Origin: Verrucomicrobiota bacterium
GTDB lineage: Bacteria > Verrucomicrobiota > Verrucomicrobiia > Chthoniobacterales > JAFAMB01
Length of the DNA stretch: 7,183 nt
Reading direction: 5' to 3'
NCBI GenBank assembly: GCA_019242435.1
Contig: JAFAVN010000575.1
Span: 1-7,183 of the forward strand
Every line of letters starts with the position of its first letter. The first letter of the stretch is position 1. Below, in pieces: positions 1 to 5,893 of the stretch. Below the pieces are notes generated by a model. It made no database searches. It had not been told where the DNA came from and worked only from the letters and a program-made list of their open reading frames with translations. The position numbers were made by a program, and so were the translations under genes.

Positions 1-752
1 TCAGAAGCTCTCTCAGGCTGAAGATTTCGACTTCCTGCACCGGATTGTCGATGGCTACTCGCAGATCCGCAGGTATGCCCCGGCGTTTTTGGAAGCGCTA
101 CATTTTGACGCGGCGCCGGCAGCTCGTGAGATTGCAGCTGCCGTCGAAGCCATCAAAACTCTTTACGCCGACAATGCTCGCAAAGTACCCGGCGATGCGC
201 CCGTTGGCTTCGTGCGAAAACGGTGGCACGATCTTGTTTTCACCGATGGTGGTCTGGACCGACGGTTCTATGAGCTATGCGCACTGGCCGAACTCAAGAA
301 TGCGTTGCGCTCCGGCGATGTTTGGGTACAGGGCTCGAGGCAGTTTAGGGACTTCGACGAATACTTGATACGACTCCAGGAATTCAGGGCGTTGCTTCAA
401 CAAGGGGGACTGGGCCTGGCCATTACGACCGAATGTGAGCAGTACCCTGGTGAACGGCTGCTCCTACTTCAACAACAGCTCGAGAATGTCGATCGCATTG
501 CCCAAGCCGCAAGTTATAAATGCCACAGTTCGCGACGCGACCTACGTGCTGGACGGCCTGCTCTACCATGAATCCGACCTGCGGATCGAAGAGCATTACA
601 CCGATACAGCTGGCTTTACCGATCATGTATTCGCTCTAATGCATCTCCTCGGCTATCGCTTTGCTCCGCGCATCCGCGACCTCGCTGATCGAAGGCTTTA
701 TATTCCGGACTCTCGGAAAGAGTACCCCGCGCTGAGTGGCTTAATCGGCGGC
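1..752 (+). pseudogene. Tn3-family transposase remnant, internally deleted and truncated
   Basis: The frame is open from base 2 and continues out of the left edge. It reads as the middle of a Tn3-family TnpA, with the recognisable stretches YSQIRRYAPAFLEAL, ADNARKVPGDAP and ELKNALRSGDVWVQGSRQF, then an [17 protein letters not shown] helix. At about 500-513 the homology jumps to another frame and resumes at [20 protein letters not shown], followed by [20 protein letters not shown] and [17 protein letters not shown]. In full-length TnpA these blocks are separated by roughly 170 residues that include the first catalytic aspartate (the SSSDGQRF region), so that part has been deleted. The second aspartate, in TDTAGFTDH, is kept. 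Homology ends at a LIGG motif near 752, before the third catalytic residue, and the frame stops at 779. The enzyme cannot be active. No terminal inverted repeat, resolvase or target duplication is visible. The family call is strong; the size of the deletion is from memory of the family. Confidence 0.9.
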
Positions 753-1205
753 GTCCGCTGGGAAGATCTTCTTGAATGAGAACGCAAAAGGCGACTCGCC
801 GTGCTTCCGTAGGTGATCGAGCCTGGCCTTCGCATCCTCCATGCTTGGAACAGAGCCCGGGGCCGTCCACCACAGCGCGAGATAGTAGGTATCGAGCTGC
901 TCAAACCAATTTTCTCGCTGTCGGATAAATTCGACATGGTGAGTCCGATAGACAAATGCTTTGAGTGCCTCGGCGGTCTCCCACACTGACAAGTTAATCA
1001 GCAATCGATCGTCGTTATACGGCCGGAAAGCGGTGGCATCGCCAGCCTCGGTCTGGAGGCGCCAAACAAATCCGGGGCTGGAATCGGCCAGTGCATTGAT
1101 TGGCTCCAAACCGCTAACGAAACCGGCCATGAGCGGATCGGTCAATGGTGCCCGAACGCGCCCAACATTAACCTGAGCGAGATGCCAACGGGCGAGGCGG
1201 TCCAT
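741..1205 (-). CDS. DUF3291 domain protein
   Basis: A 154-residue protein spanning a whole DUF3291 domain, a small family of unknown function with a predicted ferredoxin-like alpha/beta fold. Typical family features are the N-terminal HLAQVNVGR strand (8-16), the SPGFVWRLQ segment (43-51), the VNMSVWE-like NLSVWE (71-76), the [10 protein letters not shown] helix region, LWWTAPG (111-117) and the closing [14 protein letters not shown] (131-144). It is probably cytoplasmic; no signal peptide or membrane segment is seen. The ATG at 1205 is preceded by no clear Shine-Dalgarno sequence. The gene is divergent from the GntR regulator at 1290 and may be one of its targets, which is an inference from position only. 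Oddity: the last three codons and the TAA stop (741-752) lie in DNA that also encodes the LIGG motif of the Tn3 remnant, so the native C-terminus was probably replaced at the junction. The function is unknown. Confidence 0.85.
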   Translation of the reverse strand: MDRLARWHLAQVNVGRVRAPLTDPLMAGFVSGLEPINALADSSPGFVWRLQTEAGDATAFRPYNDDRLLINLSVWETAEALKAFVYRTHHVEFIRQRENWFEQLDTYYLALWWTAPGSVPSMEDAKARLDHLRKHGESPFAFSFKKIFPADAAD

Positions 1206-1222
1206 ATAGATCAGGGAAGAAT

Positions 1223-1228
1223 ATTGTA
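1223..1228 (-). promoter_or_regulatory. possible -10 element of the DUF3291 gene
   Basis: On the minus strand the hexamer TACAAT lies 18 bases before the start codon at 1205, at a suitable distance for a short leader. The matching -35 position (1246-1251) reads TTTAAA, which is poor and falls inside the hairpin at 1241-1259. It is a consensus-based guess only. Confidence 0.25.
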
Positions 1229-1240
1229 AATTGCCGGTTG

Positions 1241-1259
1241 CCCCGTTTAAAAAACGGGG
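1241..1259. repeat. perfect 8-bp inverted repeat (hairpin) in the divergent intergenic region
   Basis: CCCCGTTT (1241-1248) pairs exactly with AAACGGGG (1252-1259) around an AAA loop. It lies between the divergent DUF3291 and GntR starts. On the plus strand it is followed by GTTAA, not a U-tract, so it is not a standard terminator. It could be a second protein-binding palindrome, or a structure overlapping the -35 regions of both genes. Confidence 0.5.
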
Positions 1260-1268
1260 GTTAACTGT

Positions 1269-1284
1269 TGTATACCGGTATACA
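1269..1284. promoter_or_regulatory. palindromic operator, probably for the adjacent GntR/FCD regulator
   Basis: TGTATACCGGTATACA is a perfect 16-bp palindrome made of two GTATAC hexamers (1270-1275 and 1278-1283), each itself palindromic. FadR/FCD-type GntR regulators commonly bind GTATAC-centred palindromes, often in their own promoters. This one ends five bases before the ATG at 1290 and overlaps TATACC (1271-1276), the best local -10 candidate, so binding would block transcription of the regulator. The palindrome is seen directly; its role as an operator and autorepression site is inferred. Confidence 0.65.
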
Positions 1285-1289
1285 GCACT

Positions 1290-1955
1290 ATGAGTTTGCG
1301 TTTGTCAAATCGATCTTTCGCCAGCGCCGCTGATCAAGTCGCCGACGCATTGCGTCTAGCCATTTTTCGCGGCGACCTCTCCCCCGGCCAGGCCATCCCT
1401 CAGGAAGAAATCGCCGAACGTTTCGGCGTCAGCCGGATCCCGGTCCGCGATGCTATGAATCAGTTGCAGGGAGAAGGTCTCCTTAATGTAATTGCCAGCA
1501 AAGGTTCGTTTGTGGCCAACCCCTCGCCAGAAGAAATCCACGAGACCTACGAAATCCGGATTTTGCTTGAACTCGAAGCCCTACGGCTCGCGTTTCGCCG
1601 TCACAACTCTGAAACCCTAAACCTGGCGGAACGCTATCTTCGCGCATTTGAGCTGGAAACCGATCCAACGCGCTTAGGTCAGCTTGATCGCGAATTCCAT
1701 GGCGCTCTTTACGCACCGGCTGACCGCAAGCAATTGTTCGCGTTGATCAACTCGCTGCGGACCGTCAGTAATCAGAATTACTATCGGGAGATGAGTATGC
1801 CGTCGCATTTACAGCAGTGCCGTGCCGCTCATCGGAAAATTCTCGAGAACTGCCGAAAGAAAAAACTGCAAGAGGCAAAACACCTTTTGCGATGCCACCT
1901 TCTTGGGGCAGGATCCCTGGTGGCTCGAGCCGCAGGCAAACAGCGTTCAAAATAA
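1290..1955 (+). CDS. GntR-family transcriptional regulator, FCD (FadR) subfamily
   Basis: A 221-residue DNA-binding regulator. The N-terminal winged helix-turn-helix (about 12-78) shows the family pattern: DALRLAIFRGDLSPGQ, then EEIAERFGVSRIPVRDAMNQL (recognition helix around 45-60), then GEGLLNVIASKGSFVA (wing). The rest is the all-helical FCD ligand-binding domain, with the usual metal-binding set in place: Asp133 and His137 in LDREFHGALY, His181 in the CRAAH segment, and His203 in LRCHL. Such domains usually bind small carboxylates through a metal; the ligand here cannot be told. The ATG at 1290 has no Shine-Dalgarno sequence. If TATACC at 1271-1276 is the -10, the message is nearly leaderless. 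The palindrome at 1269-1284 suggests negative autoregulation and perhaps control of the divergent DUF3291 gene. The C-terminal tail is basic. Confidence 0.92.
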   Translation: MSLRLSNRSFASAADQVADALRLAIFRGDLSPGQAIPQEEIAERFGVSRIPVRDAMNQLQGEGLLNVIASKGSFVANPSPEEIHETYEIRILLELEALRLAFRRHNSETLNLAERYLRAFELETDPTRLGQLDREFHGALYAPADRKQLFALINSLRTVSNQNYYREMSMPSHLQQCRAAHRKILENCRKKKLQEAKHLLRCHLLGAGSLVARAAGKQRSK

Positions 1956-1989
1956 ACGGCGATTCTGAACGCGGTGAGGTCATTTTCGA

Positions 1990-2323
1990 TCAGGTTACGT
2001 CGATTTTGAAAGAGCTTTTTGATCGGCGTTGCCTTACGTATTCAAAGGCGAGCTTTCCGAAAGCAGCAGTGATTCGATTTTGATCAAGCCAAATACGACG
2101 GCCAATGTGACCCGGGTTATCTTCTAGCCACCATTTTCCTTTATCAGTCCCAGCCGGTCATTTCACGTTCCGCTTCAGAAAAGTCACGAAGCTTTTTCGC
2201 AGTCAGCTTGGGTTGCGCCAGGCCGGGCATCGGAACGTCCGGCGCTTTTGTCTTTTTCTTTGCTGCCAGGTAGATAGCGGACGCACCGGTATTCCCGCTC
2301 GTTGATTTTTTGGCTCCTGTCGC
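1990..2323 (-). pseudogene. frameshifted remnant of an unrecognised small gene
   Basis: The gap between the regulator and the J-protein holds protein-like sequence on the minus strand in two overlapping frames. Segment one (2323 down to the TGA at 2144) reads 59 residues, Lys/Ala-rich at first and then PKLTAKKLRDFSEAEREMTG and WD. Segment two has no start codon. It picks up one frame over at about 2145 with GKWWLEDNPGHIGRRIWLDQ, continues through a mixed basic helix (ITAAFGKLAFEYVRQRR), and stops at TGA 1990-1992. Joined, they would give about 110 residues. A single-base change near 2143-2150 explains the break. Segment one also lacks any ATG, GTG or TTG start after the stop at 2324-2326, so the 5' end is damaged too. 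I do not recognise the family. The evidence is the natural composition and the continuity across the break, not homology. Confidence 0.4.
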
Positions 2324-2391
2324 TCAAATTGGGATAACCACTTTCCGTCCCTTTCTCGACGGCAAGAAAACAATAACCAAACGCGAGTTGT

Positions 2392-3096
2392 ATGAAGAAG
2401 GATTACTATCTTGTTCTCCATCTGAATTCGAACGCCAGCGGCGATGAAGTCCGGTCTGCCTACCGGCGGTTGGCCAGGGAAGTGCATCCCGATACCTCAG
2501 GCTCCGATAGCGAACGGTTTCTAGAGCTTCAGGAAGCTTACGAAGTATTGGGTGATCCGGTGCAGCGCGCACGCTACGATCACCAAACGCAAGAGATACC
2601 CGTGAGTCACAGCCGGTTCCAGGAAAGCTTTGATCCAAGTCTCGACTTGCGGCGTCAGGCTGAGCGGTTGGTGCCCAACGAAGAAGCCGATTGGTCCAAT
2701 CGAATATCGCTTTTGCGTTCTTTCGGGACTGCTACTCCATCTGCTGATGAATTGTTCGATCGGCTCTGGAGCAACTTTACTCTTTCGCCTCGGCCAAAAG
2801 CTGAACGAGTTGAAAACCTGATTGTGGATGTCCCGTTATCGGCACAGGACGCTTTAAGGGGAGGTACTGTCGAAATCTTGGTGCCGGCGCAGTTGGTCTG
2901 TCCCTGGTGCAGCGGCCTCGGACACCTAATGGGATATGAATGTTGGCACTGCGATGGCCACGGAATCCTCAAGGGCGAATACCCGATACGAGCCCCCTAT
3001 CCAGGAGGCTTGCAACATGATTATGTGGTCCAGATGCCTTTGACTCACGCGGGTATAAACAATTTCTACCTGACGGTTCGGTTCCGGCCGGTGTAG
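2392..3096 (+). CDS. J-domain (DnaJ-like) co-chaperone with a half zinc finger
   Basis: A 234-residue DnaJ-related protein. The J domain (about 3-64) begins DYYLVLHLNSNASGDEVRSAY, carries the HPD tripeptide at 32-34 that stimulates DnaK ATPase, and ends EAYEVLGDPVQRARYD. A linker of about 75 residues, with no Gly/Phe-rich region, leads to a short substrate-binding part starting at NLIVDVPLSAQDALRGG (142-158). The cysteine-rich region has only two CxxCxGxG repeats (Cys170/Cys173 and Cys184/Cys187), where DnaJ has four, enough for one zinc site. The end, from PLTHAGINNFYLTV to the stop, matches the first carboxy-terminal beta domain; the second domain and dimerisation helix of DnaJ are absent. 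Short J-proteins of this build occur in acidobacteria and relatives, from memory. It is cytoplasmic and probably an accessory partner of DnaK. Its ATG has no clear ribosome binding site. No dnaK or grpE lies nearby. Confidence 0.88.
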   Translation: MKKDYYLVLHLNSNASGDEVRSAYRRLAREVHPDTSGSDSERFLELQEAYEVLGDPVQRARYDHQTQEIPVSHSRFQESFDPSLDLRRQAERLVPNEEADWSNRISLLRSFGTATPSADELFDRLWSNFTLSPRPKAERVENLIVDVPLSAQDALRGGTVEILVPAQLVCPWCSGLGHLMGYECWHCDGHGILKGEYPIRAPYPGGLQHDYVVQMPLTHAGINNFYLTVRFRPV

Positions 3097-3314
3097 GCAG
3101 AACTGGGTGAGCGGTTTAATGCCGGTGATGACCTCGAATCGCTCGGATTTGATGTGAAAAACCGGAAGTCGAGCAGCCGATTACCAAGCGGGTGAACGTC
3201 GATTTTCCCGAGCATATGCTGGCCATGTTGGACCGCGAAGCTGAACTGCGCGGCATCAACCGGCAAGCGCTGATCAAAACGTGGCTCTATGAAAAACTGC
3301 ACACGGAGAAATAG
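3097..3314 (+). pseudogene. CopG-type ribbon-helix-helix antitoxin, frameshifted and without a start
   Basis: Directly behind the J-protein stop, and in the same frame, the sequence reads AELGERFNAGDDLESLGFDV (3097-3156), the acidic N-terminal segment usual for COG5304-type antitoxins. After a run of five A residues (3157-3161) it goes out of frame and stops early. One frame over it continues PEVEQPITKRVNVDFPEHML, then a LDREAELRGINRQALIKTWL helix pair and YEKLHTEK, with its stop at 3312-3314. One extra A at the run would restore a single frame of about 72 codons. The RHH strand (KRVNVDF) and both helices are intact, so a short product from the GTG at 3186 is conceivable. No in-frame start precedes the N-terminal part, because the J-protein TAG comes directly before it. 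Partners of this family are usually BrnT-like toxins; none is visible. The frameshift could be real decay or a sequencing error. Confidence 0.75.
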
Positions 3315-3344
3315 GCCGGTCCATTAGCAATAAGGAACCCTGTC

Positions 3345-3350
3345 AGGAAA
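3345..3350 (+). promoter_or_regulatory. ribosome binding site of the GH43 gene
   Basis: AGGAAA is one of the few good Shine-Dalgarno matches in the window. From the end of AGGA it lies 8 bases before the TTG at 3357 and 11 before the ATG at 3360, so it allows either start. Confidence 0.45.
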
Positions 3351-3359
3351 TTAACATTG

Positions 3360-4427
3360 ATGAGGATGCCATTGATTGTGGCCTTTGCGGCCTCGGTACC
3401 GATGTGGGCAGCGTCACATAGCGCCGCCCAAGTTACTAGTACGCCCCTGCGTTCCTCCGCCGCCTCGGGCGATAGCTTTACCAATCCACTGCTGGAGACC
3501 GGGCCTGATCCTTGGGTGGTTTGGTGGAAAGGGTTCTACTATTACTCGAATTCAACCGGCACAAACCTGACTCTTCGCAAGACAGCGGATATCACCGACC
3601 TGAGACATGCAGAGAAGAAGACGGTTTGGACACCGGAGCCGGGACAGCAATGGTCGTACGAGTTGTGGGCGCCCGAACTCCATCACTGGGGCGATAAGTG
3701 GTATATCTACTTCGCCGCCGATGCCGGGGACAATGCTTCCCATCGTATCTATGTTGTCGAGAACGACAATGACGACCCGATCGAGGGCACGTGGACTTTC
3801 AAGGGCAAGGTAAGCGATCCTAGCGACAAGTGGGCTATCGACCCGACCATGTTTGAACTGAAAGGTGAACACTATCTCGTGTGGTCTGGATGGGAAGGCG
3901 ATAAGGACGGTGAGCAGGACCTGTTCATTGCTCATATGAGTGACCCGTGGACCGTCGATTCGCCACGCACGCTGATTTCGAAACCAACCTATCCTTGGGA
4001 AAAACACGGTGACCTGCCAGGCAGGCACGTCGATGTCAATGAAGGCCCGGAAGTGCTGTTGCACGGCGACAAGATTTTTATCGTGTTTTCGGCTTCCGGG
4101 TGCTGGACCGACTTTTACGCGCTGGGCCTCATTCAGGCGAAGGCTGGCGCGACCCTGCTCGACCCTAAAAGTTGGACGAAGTTCAACCACCCCTTCCTGT
4201 CAACGGATCCTATGGCCGGCGCCTTCGGACCAGGACATAATGGCTTCTTCAAGTCACCCGACGCTAAAGAAGATTGGATTATCTACCATGCCAATCCGGA
4301 GCCGGGCGAAGGCTGCGGCAATTTTCGTTCGCCTCGCATTCAGCGCTTCACCTGGAACGCCGACGGGACACCTGATTTCGGCGCGCCGGTTCCCTTGGGT
4401 CAACCTCTGCAAAAACCGGCACGTTAA
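3360..4427 (+). CDS. secreted glycoside hydrolase family 43 protein
   Basis: A five-bladed beta-propeller glycosidase of the GH43 type, the family of inverting alpha-L-arabinofuranosidases, beta-xylosidases and arabinanases acting on plant cell-wall hemicellulose. Numbering from the TTG at 3357, residues 1-24 form a signal peptide (Arg, hydrophobic stretch, cleavage probably in HSAA before Gln25), so it acts outside the cytoplasm. The three catalytic acids fit: Asp51 in ETGPDPWVVW (general base), Asp162 in WAIDPTMF (pKa modulator) and Glu229 in DVNEGPEVL (general acid). GPGHNGFF (291-298) carries the conserved propeller-centre histidine, His294. YYYSNS, ELWAPELHHWGDKWYIYFAAD and YHANPEPGEGCGNFRSPRIQ are typical blade segments. 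No carbohydrate-binding module is attached. The ATG at 3360 gives 355 residues; the in-frame TTG at 3357 is three bases upstream. It has no sugar-utilisation neighbours, so the exact substrate is open. Confidence 0.9.
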   Translation: MRMPLIVAFAASVPMWAASHSAAQVTSTPLRSSAASGDSFTNPLLETGPDPWVVWWKGFYYYSNSTGTNLTLRKTADITDLRHAEKKTVWTPEPGQQWSYELWAPELHHWGDKWYIYFAADAGDNASHRIYVVENDNDDPIEGTWTFKGKVSDPSDKWAIDPTMFELKGEHYLVWSGWEGDKDGEQDLFIAHMSDPWTVDSPRTLISKPTYPWEKHGDLPGRHVDVNEGPEVLLHGDKIFIVFSASGCWTDFYALGLIQAKAGATLLDPKSWTKFNHPFLSTDPMAGAFGPGHNGFFKSPDAKEDWIIYHANPEPGEGCGNFRSPRIQRFTWNADGTPDFGAPVPLGQPLQKPAR

Positions 4428-4515
4428 GCCACGAGAGAATACAGCCGGAGGCAATAACTTGGTTTCTAAATTACCTATTGAGTTTGCGTTGAGTATCAGG
4501 CAAAAAGTAATCGCC

Positions 4516-4537
4516 CGGAAGATCATCCGTTTTTTTT
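4516..4537 (+). terminator. weak candidate intrinsic terminator after the GH43 gene
   Basis: CGGA (4516-4519) pairs with TCCG (4526-4529) and is followed at once by eight T residues (4530-4537). The four-pair stem is short, so the call rests mainly on the T-tract and its place between the GH43 stop at 4427 and the next gene. Confidence 0.35.
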
Positions 4538-4588
4538 CGTTGGAAGCGCCGGTCGACTAACCAAGAATGCATTAACATCACGATACGC

Positions 4589-5575
4589 TTGAGCGCACTC
4601 GGATCCCAACGCCCTCCTAGTCCGCGGCTGAGCGCATGGGTCGTTGTTCTCATGCTGGCCACGGTTTGCGTTCCGGCCGGGGTGACTCTGCTGACGGTCC
4701 GCTCACCCGGGACGCTGCAGCTGGTTAGTTCAAATCCAACCCCGCACGGCTATACCTGGAGCCTACTCCTGTTCCTCGTCCCAATTATGGTGATCGCGCT
4801 CGGGTTCCTACCGCGAAAAGAGGCGGAATTCCCCCGGAACGCCTTCTGGTGGAGCATCGCAATTCTGGTTCCCCTCGGATTTGCGACCGATTTCTTCTTC
4901 GCCAGCCGCTTCTTTGTTTTTCCAAATGCGGGGGCGACGTTGCAGATTGAAGCGCCCGCCCTTCATAAACCTGTTCCCATCGAGGAGTACGTCTTTTACT
5001 TAGCAGGCTTTATCGCCACACTCCTGATCTATCTTTGGTTGGATGAATACTGGCTCGCGGCCTACAACGTTCCGGACTATCGACTGGAATCGCAAAAGAT
5101 TGACCGCCTTCTCCGGTTTCATCCTCCCTCCGCCATTCTTGGCCTCATTCTCATTCTGGCGGCTATCGTTTATAAGAAGACAATATCCCCATTCCGCGAC
5201 GGCTTCCCTGAGTACTTCACTTTCCTCGTAGTAGTAGCTTTTGTTCCGTCGACCAGCTTCTTGCCTATCGCCCGACGATTCATTAACTGGCGGGCTTTCA
5301 GCCTGACACTTTTCTTCATTCTCCTGATAAGTCTCCTCTGGGAAGCTACGCTGGCTGTGCCTTATCAATGGTGGGGATATCAACCGAGGCAGATGCTTGG
5401 CCTGCGAATTGGGGCATGGGCCGGGCTGCCCATTGAGGCGGTCTGTGTCTGGGTTGCAGTTACCTACGCCAGCGCAATTACATTCGAGATGGTTAAGCTC
5501 TGGCAGGCGTCTGAAAAACCTGCCATAAATGTGCTTCTCGGTTCGAAGAAAATCTTCCAGTCGTCCCAAAAATAG
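4589..5575 (+). CDS. lycopene cyclase-domain-like integral membrane protein, two repeats
   Basis: A 328-residue protein with about eight hydrophobic helices (roughly 15-37, 56-74, 86-104, 132-150, 180-195, 209-226, 236-255, 279-298). It resembles the small membrane lycopene cyclases (CrtYc/CrtYd type), whose signature is a Pro-x-Glu-Glu motif at a helix start after a Trp-Trp or Phe-rich loop. Two such units appear in tandem. The first has DFFFASRFFVFPNAG, then PIEEYVFYLAGF (130-141). The second has WEATLAVPYQWWGYQPRQML, then GLPIEAVCVWVAV (279-291). The second repeat has Ala where the second Glu is expected, which may weaken catalysis. In actinobacteria and archaea such domains convert lycopene ends to rings. 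No crtB, crtI or other carotenoid gene lies nearby, so the substrate is uncertain. The start is a TTG with no clear ribosome binding site; the first internal ATG (Met22) would cut into helix 1. An uncharacterised membrane protein sharing the fold is the alternative. Confidence 0.62.
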   Translation: MSALGSQRPPSPRLSAWVVVLMLATVCVPAGVTLLTVRSPGTLQLVSSNPTPHGYTWSLLLFLVPIMVIALGFLPRKEAEFPRNAFWWSIAILVPLGFATDFFFASRFFVFPNAGATLQIEAPALHKPVPIEEYVFYLAGFIATLLIYLWLDEYWLAAYNVPDYRLESQKIDRLLRFHPPSAILGLILILAAIVYKKTISPFRDGFPEYFTFLVVVAFVPSTSFLPIARRFINWRAFSLTLFFILLISLLWEATLAVPYQWWGYQPRQMLGLRIGAWAGLPIEAVCVWVAVTYASAITFEMVKLWQASEKPAINVLLGSKKIFQSSQK

Positions 5576-5598
5576 CTCGTGGTGTGGGGGGATGGGAG

Positions 5599-5838
5599 TC
5601 AATTTTTCCTAATTCTGGTGATGATAGTCGTTCTCGCCCAGACATAGGGCTCTTTTAAGGACTTCTCGCGCAGCGCCTTGTTAATACCTAGTGAGTTACT
5701 CCAGGACAAACGACAGACGTCTCGGTTTTGTGGATCCGAGGCTAGCGGTGATGGCGGACTGCTGGCAAGCAACAGGCGAAAATAGCGCAGATCACGACTG
5801 TGATTGAAGTAGCCGTCGATCCAAGCTGCGACAGACAT
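5599..5838 (-). CDS. doubtful 79-residue hypothetical ORF
   Basis: This is the only sizeable ATG-initiated frame in the 318-base gap between the cyclase-like gene and the dehydrogenase. It is tandem with and downstream of the dehydrogenase on the minus strand. Its product is rich in Arg, Ser and Leu, has no domain I recognise, no signal peptide and no membrane helix. A weak purine stretch (CTGAGG, 5851-5856 on the minus strand) lies 12 bases before the ATG. It may well be non-coding; the rest of the gap shows no terminator, RNA gene or repeat that I can support. Confidence 0.18.
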   Translation of the reverse strand: MSVAAWIDGYFNHSRDLRYFRLLLASSPPSPLASDPQNRDVCRLSWSNSLGINKALREKSLKEPYVWARTTIITRIRKN

Positions 5839-5893
5839 AACGAGGAATTGCCTCAGCAGATTTCAGCAGCCCTAATGAGCCGAAATGCCTGAT

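Noticed and set aside
435..512. The ATG-started frame at 435 as the start of an independent small gene.
   Set aside because: Only the part after about 513 is transposase; the residues before it are out-of-frame translation of the upstream transposase segment.
2049..2064. GCTTTCCGAAAGC hairpin as a terminator for the GntR gene.
   Set aside because: The full pairing would leave a one-base loop, no T-tract follows, and it lies about 100 bases past the stop inside a probable gene remnant.
2203..2487. A 94-codon minus-strand frame ahead of and into the J-protein gene.
   Set aside because: It overlaps the J-domain coding start and has an unnatural composition. The neighbouring frame (remnant at 1990-2323) is the more protein-like reading.
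3552..4190. A 212-codon open frame on the minus strand.
   Set aside because: It lies wholly opposite the GH43 gene, whose catalytic motifs are clear, and its product has no recognisable domain. It is a shadow of that gene.
1291..4493. A 12-base match, TGAGTTTGCGTT, at the GntR start and again near 4480.
   Set aside because: It is a short, single repeat with no symmetry or shared context, compatible with chance.
5000..5602. A 200-codon open frame on the minus strand.
   Set aside because: It is antisense to the cyclase-like membrane protein, and its product has the charged, Pro- and Asn-rich look of an antisense shadow.
5844..5856. Small inverted repeat GAGG-AATTG-CCTC between the cyclase-like gene and the dehydrogenase.
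   Set aside because: A four-base stem with no T-tract is expected by chance in a gap of this size.
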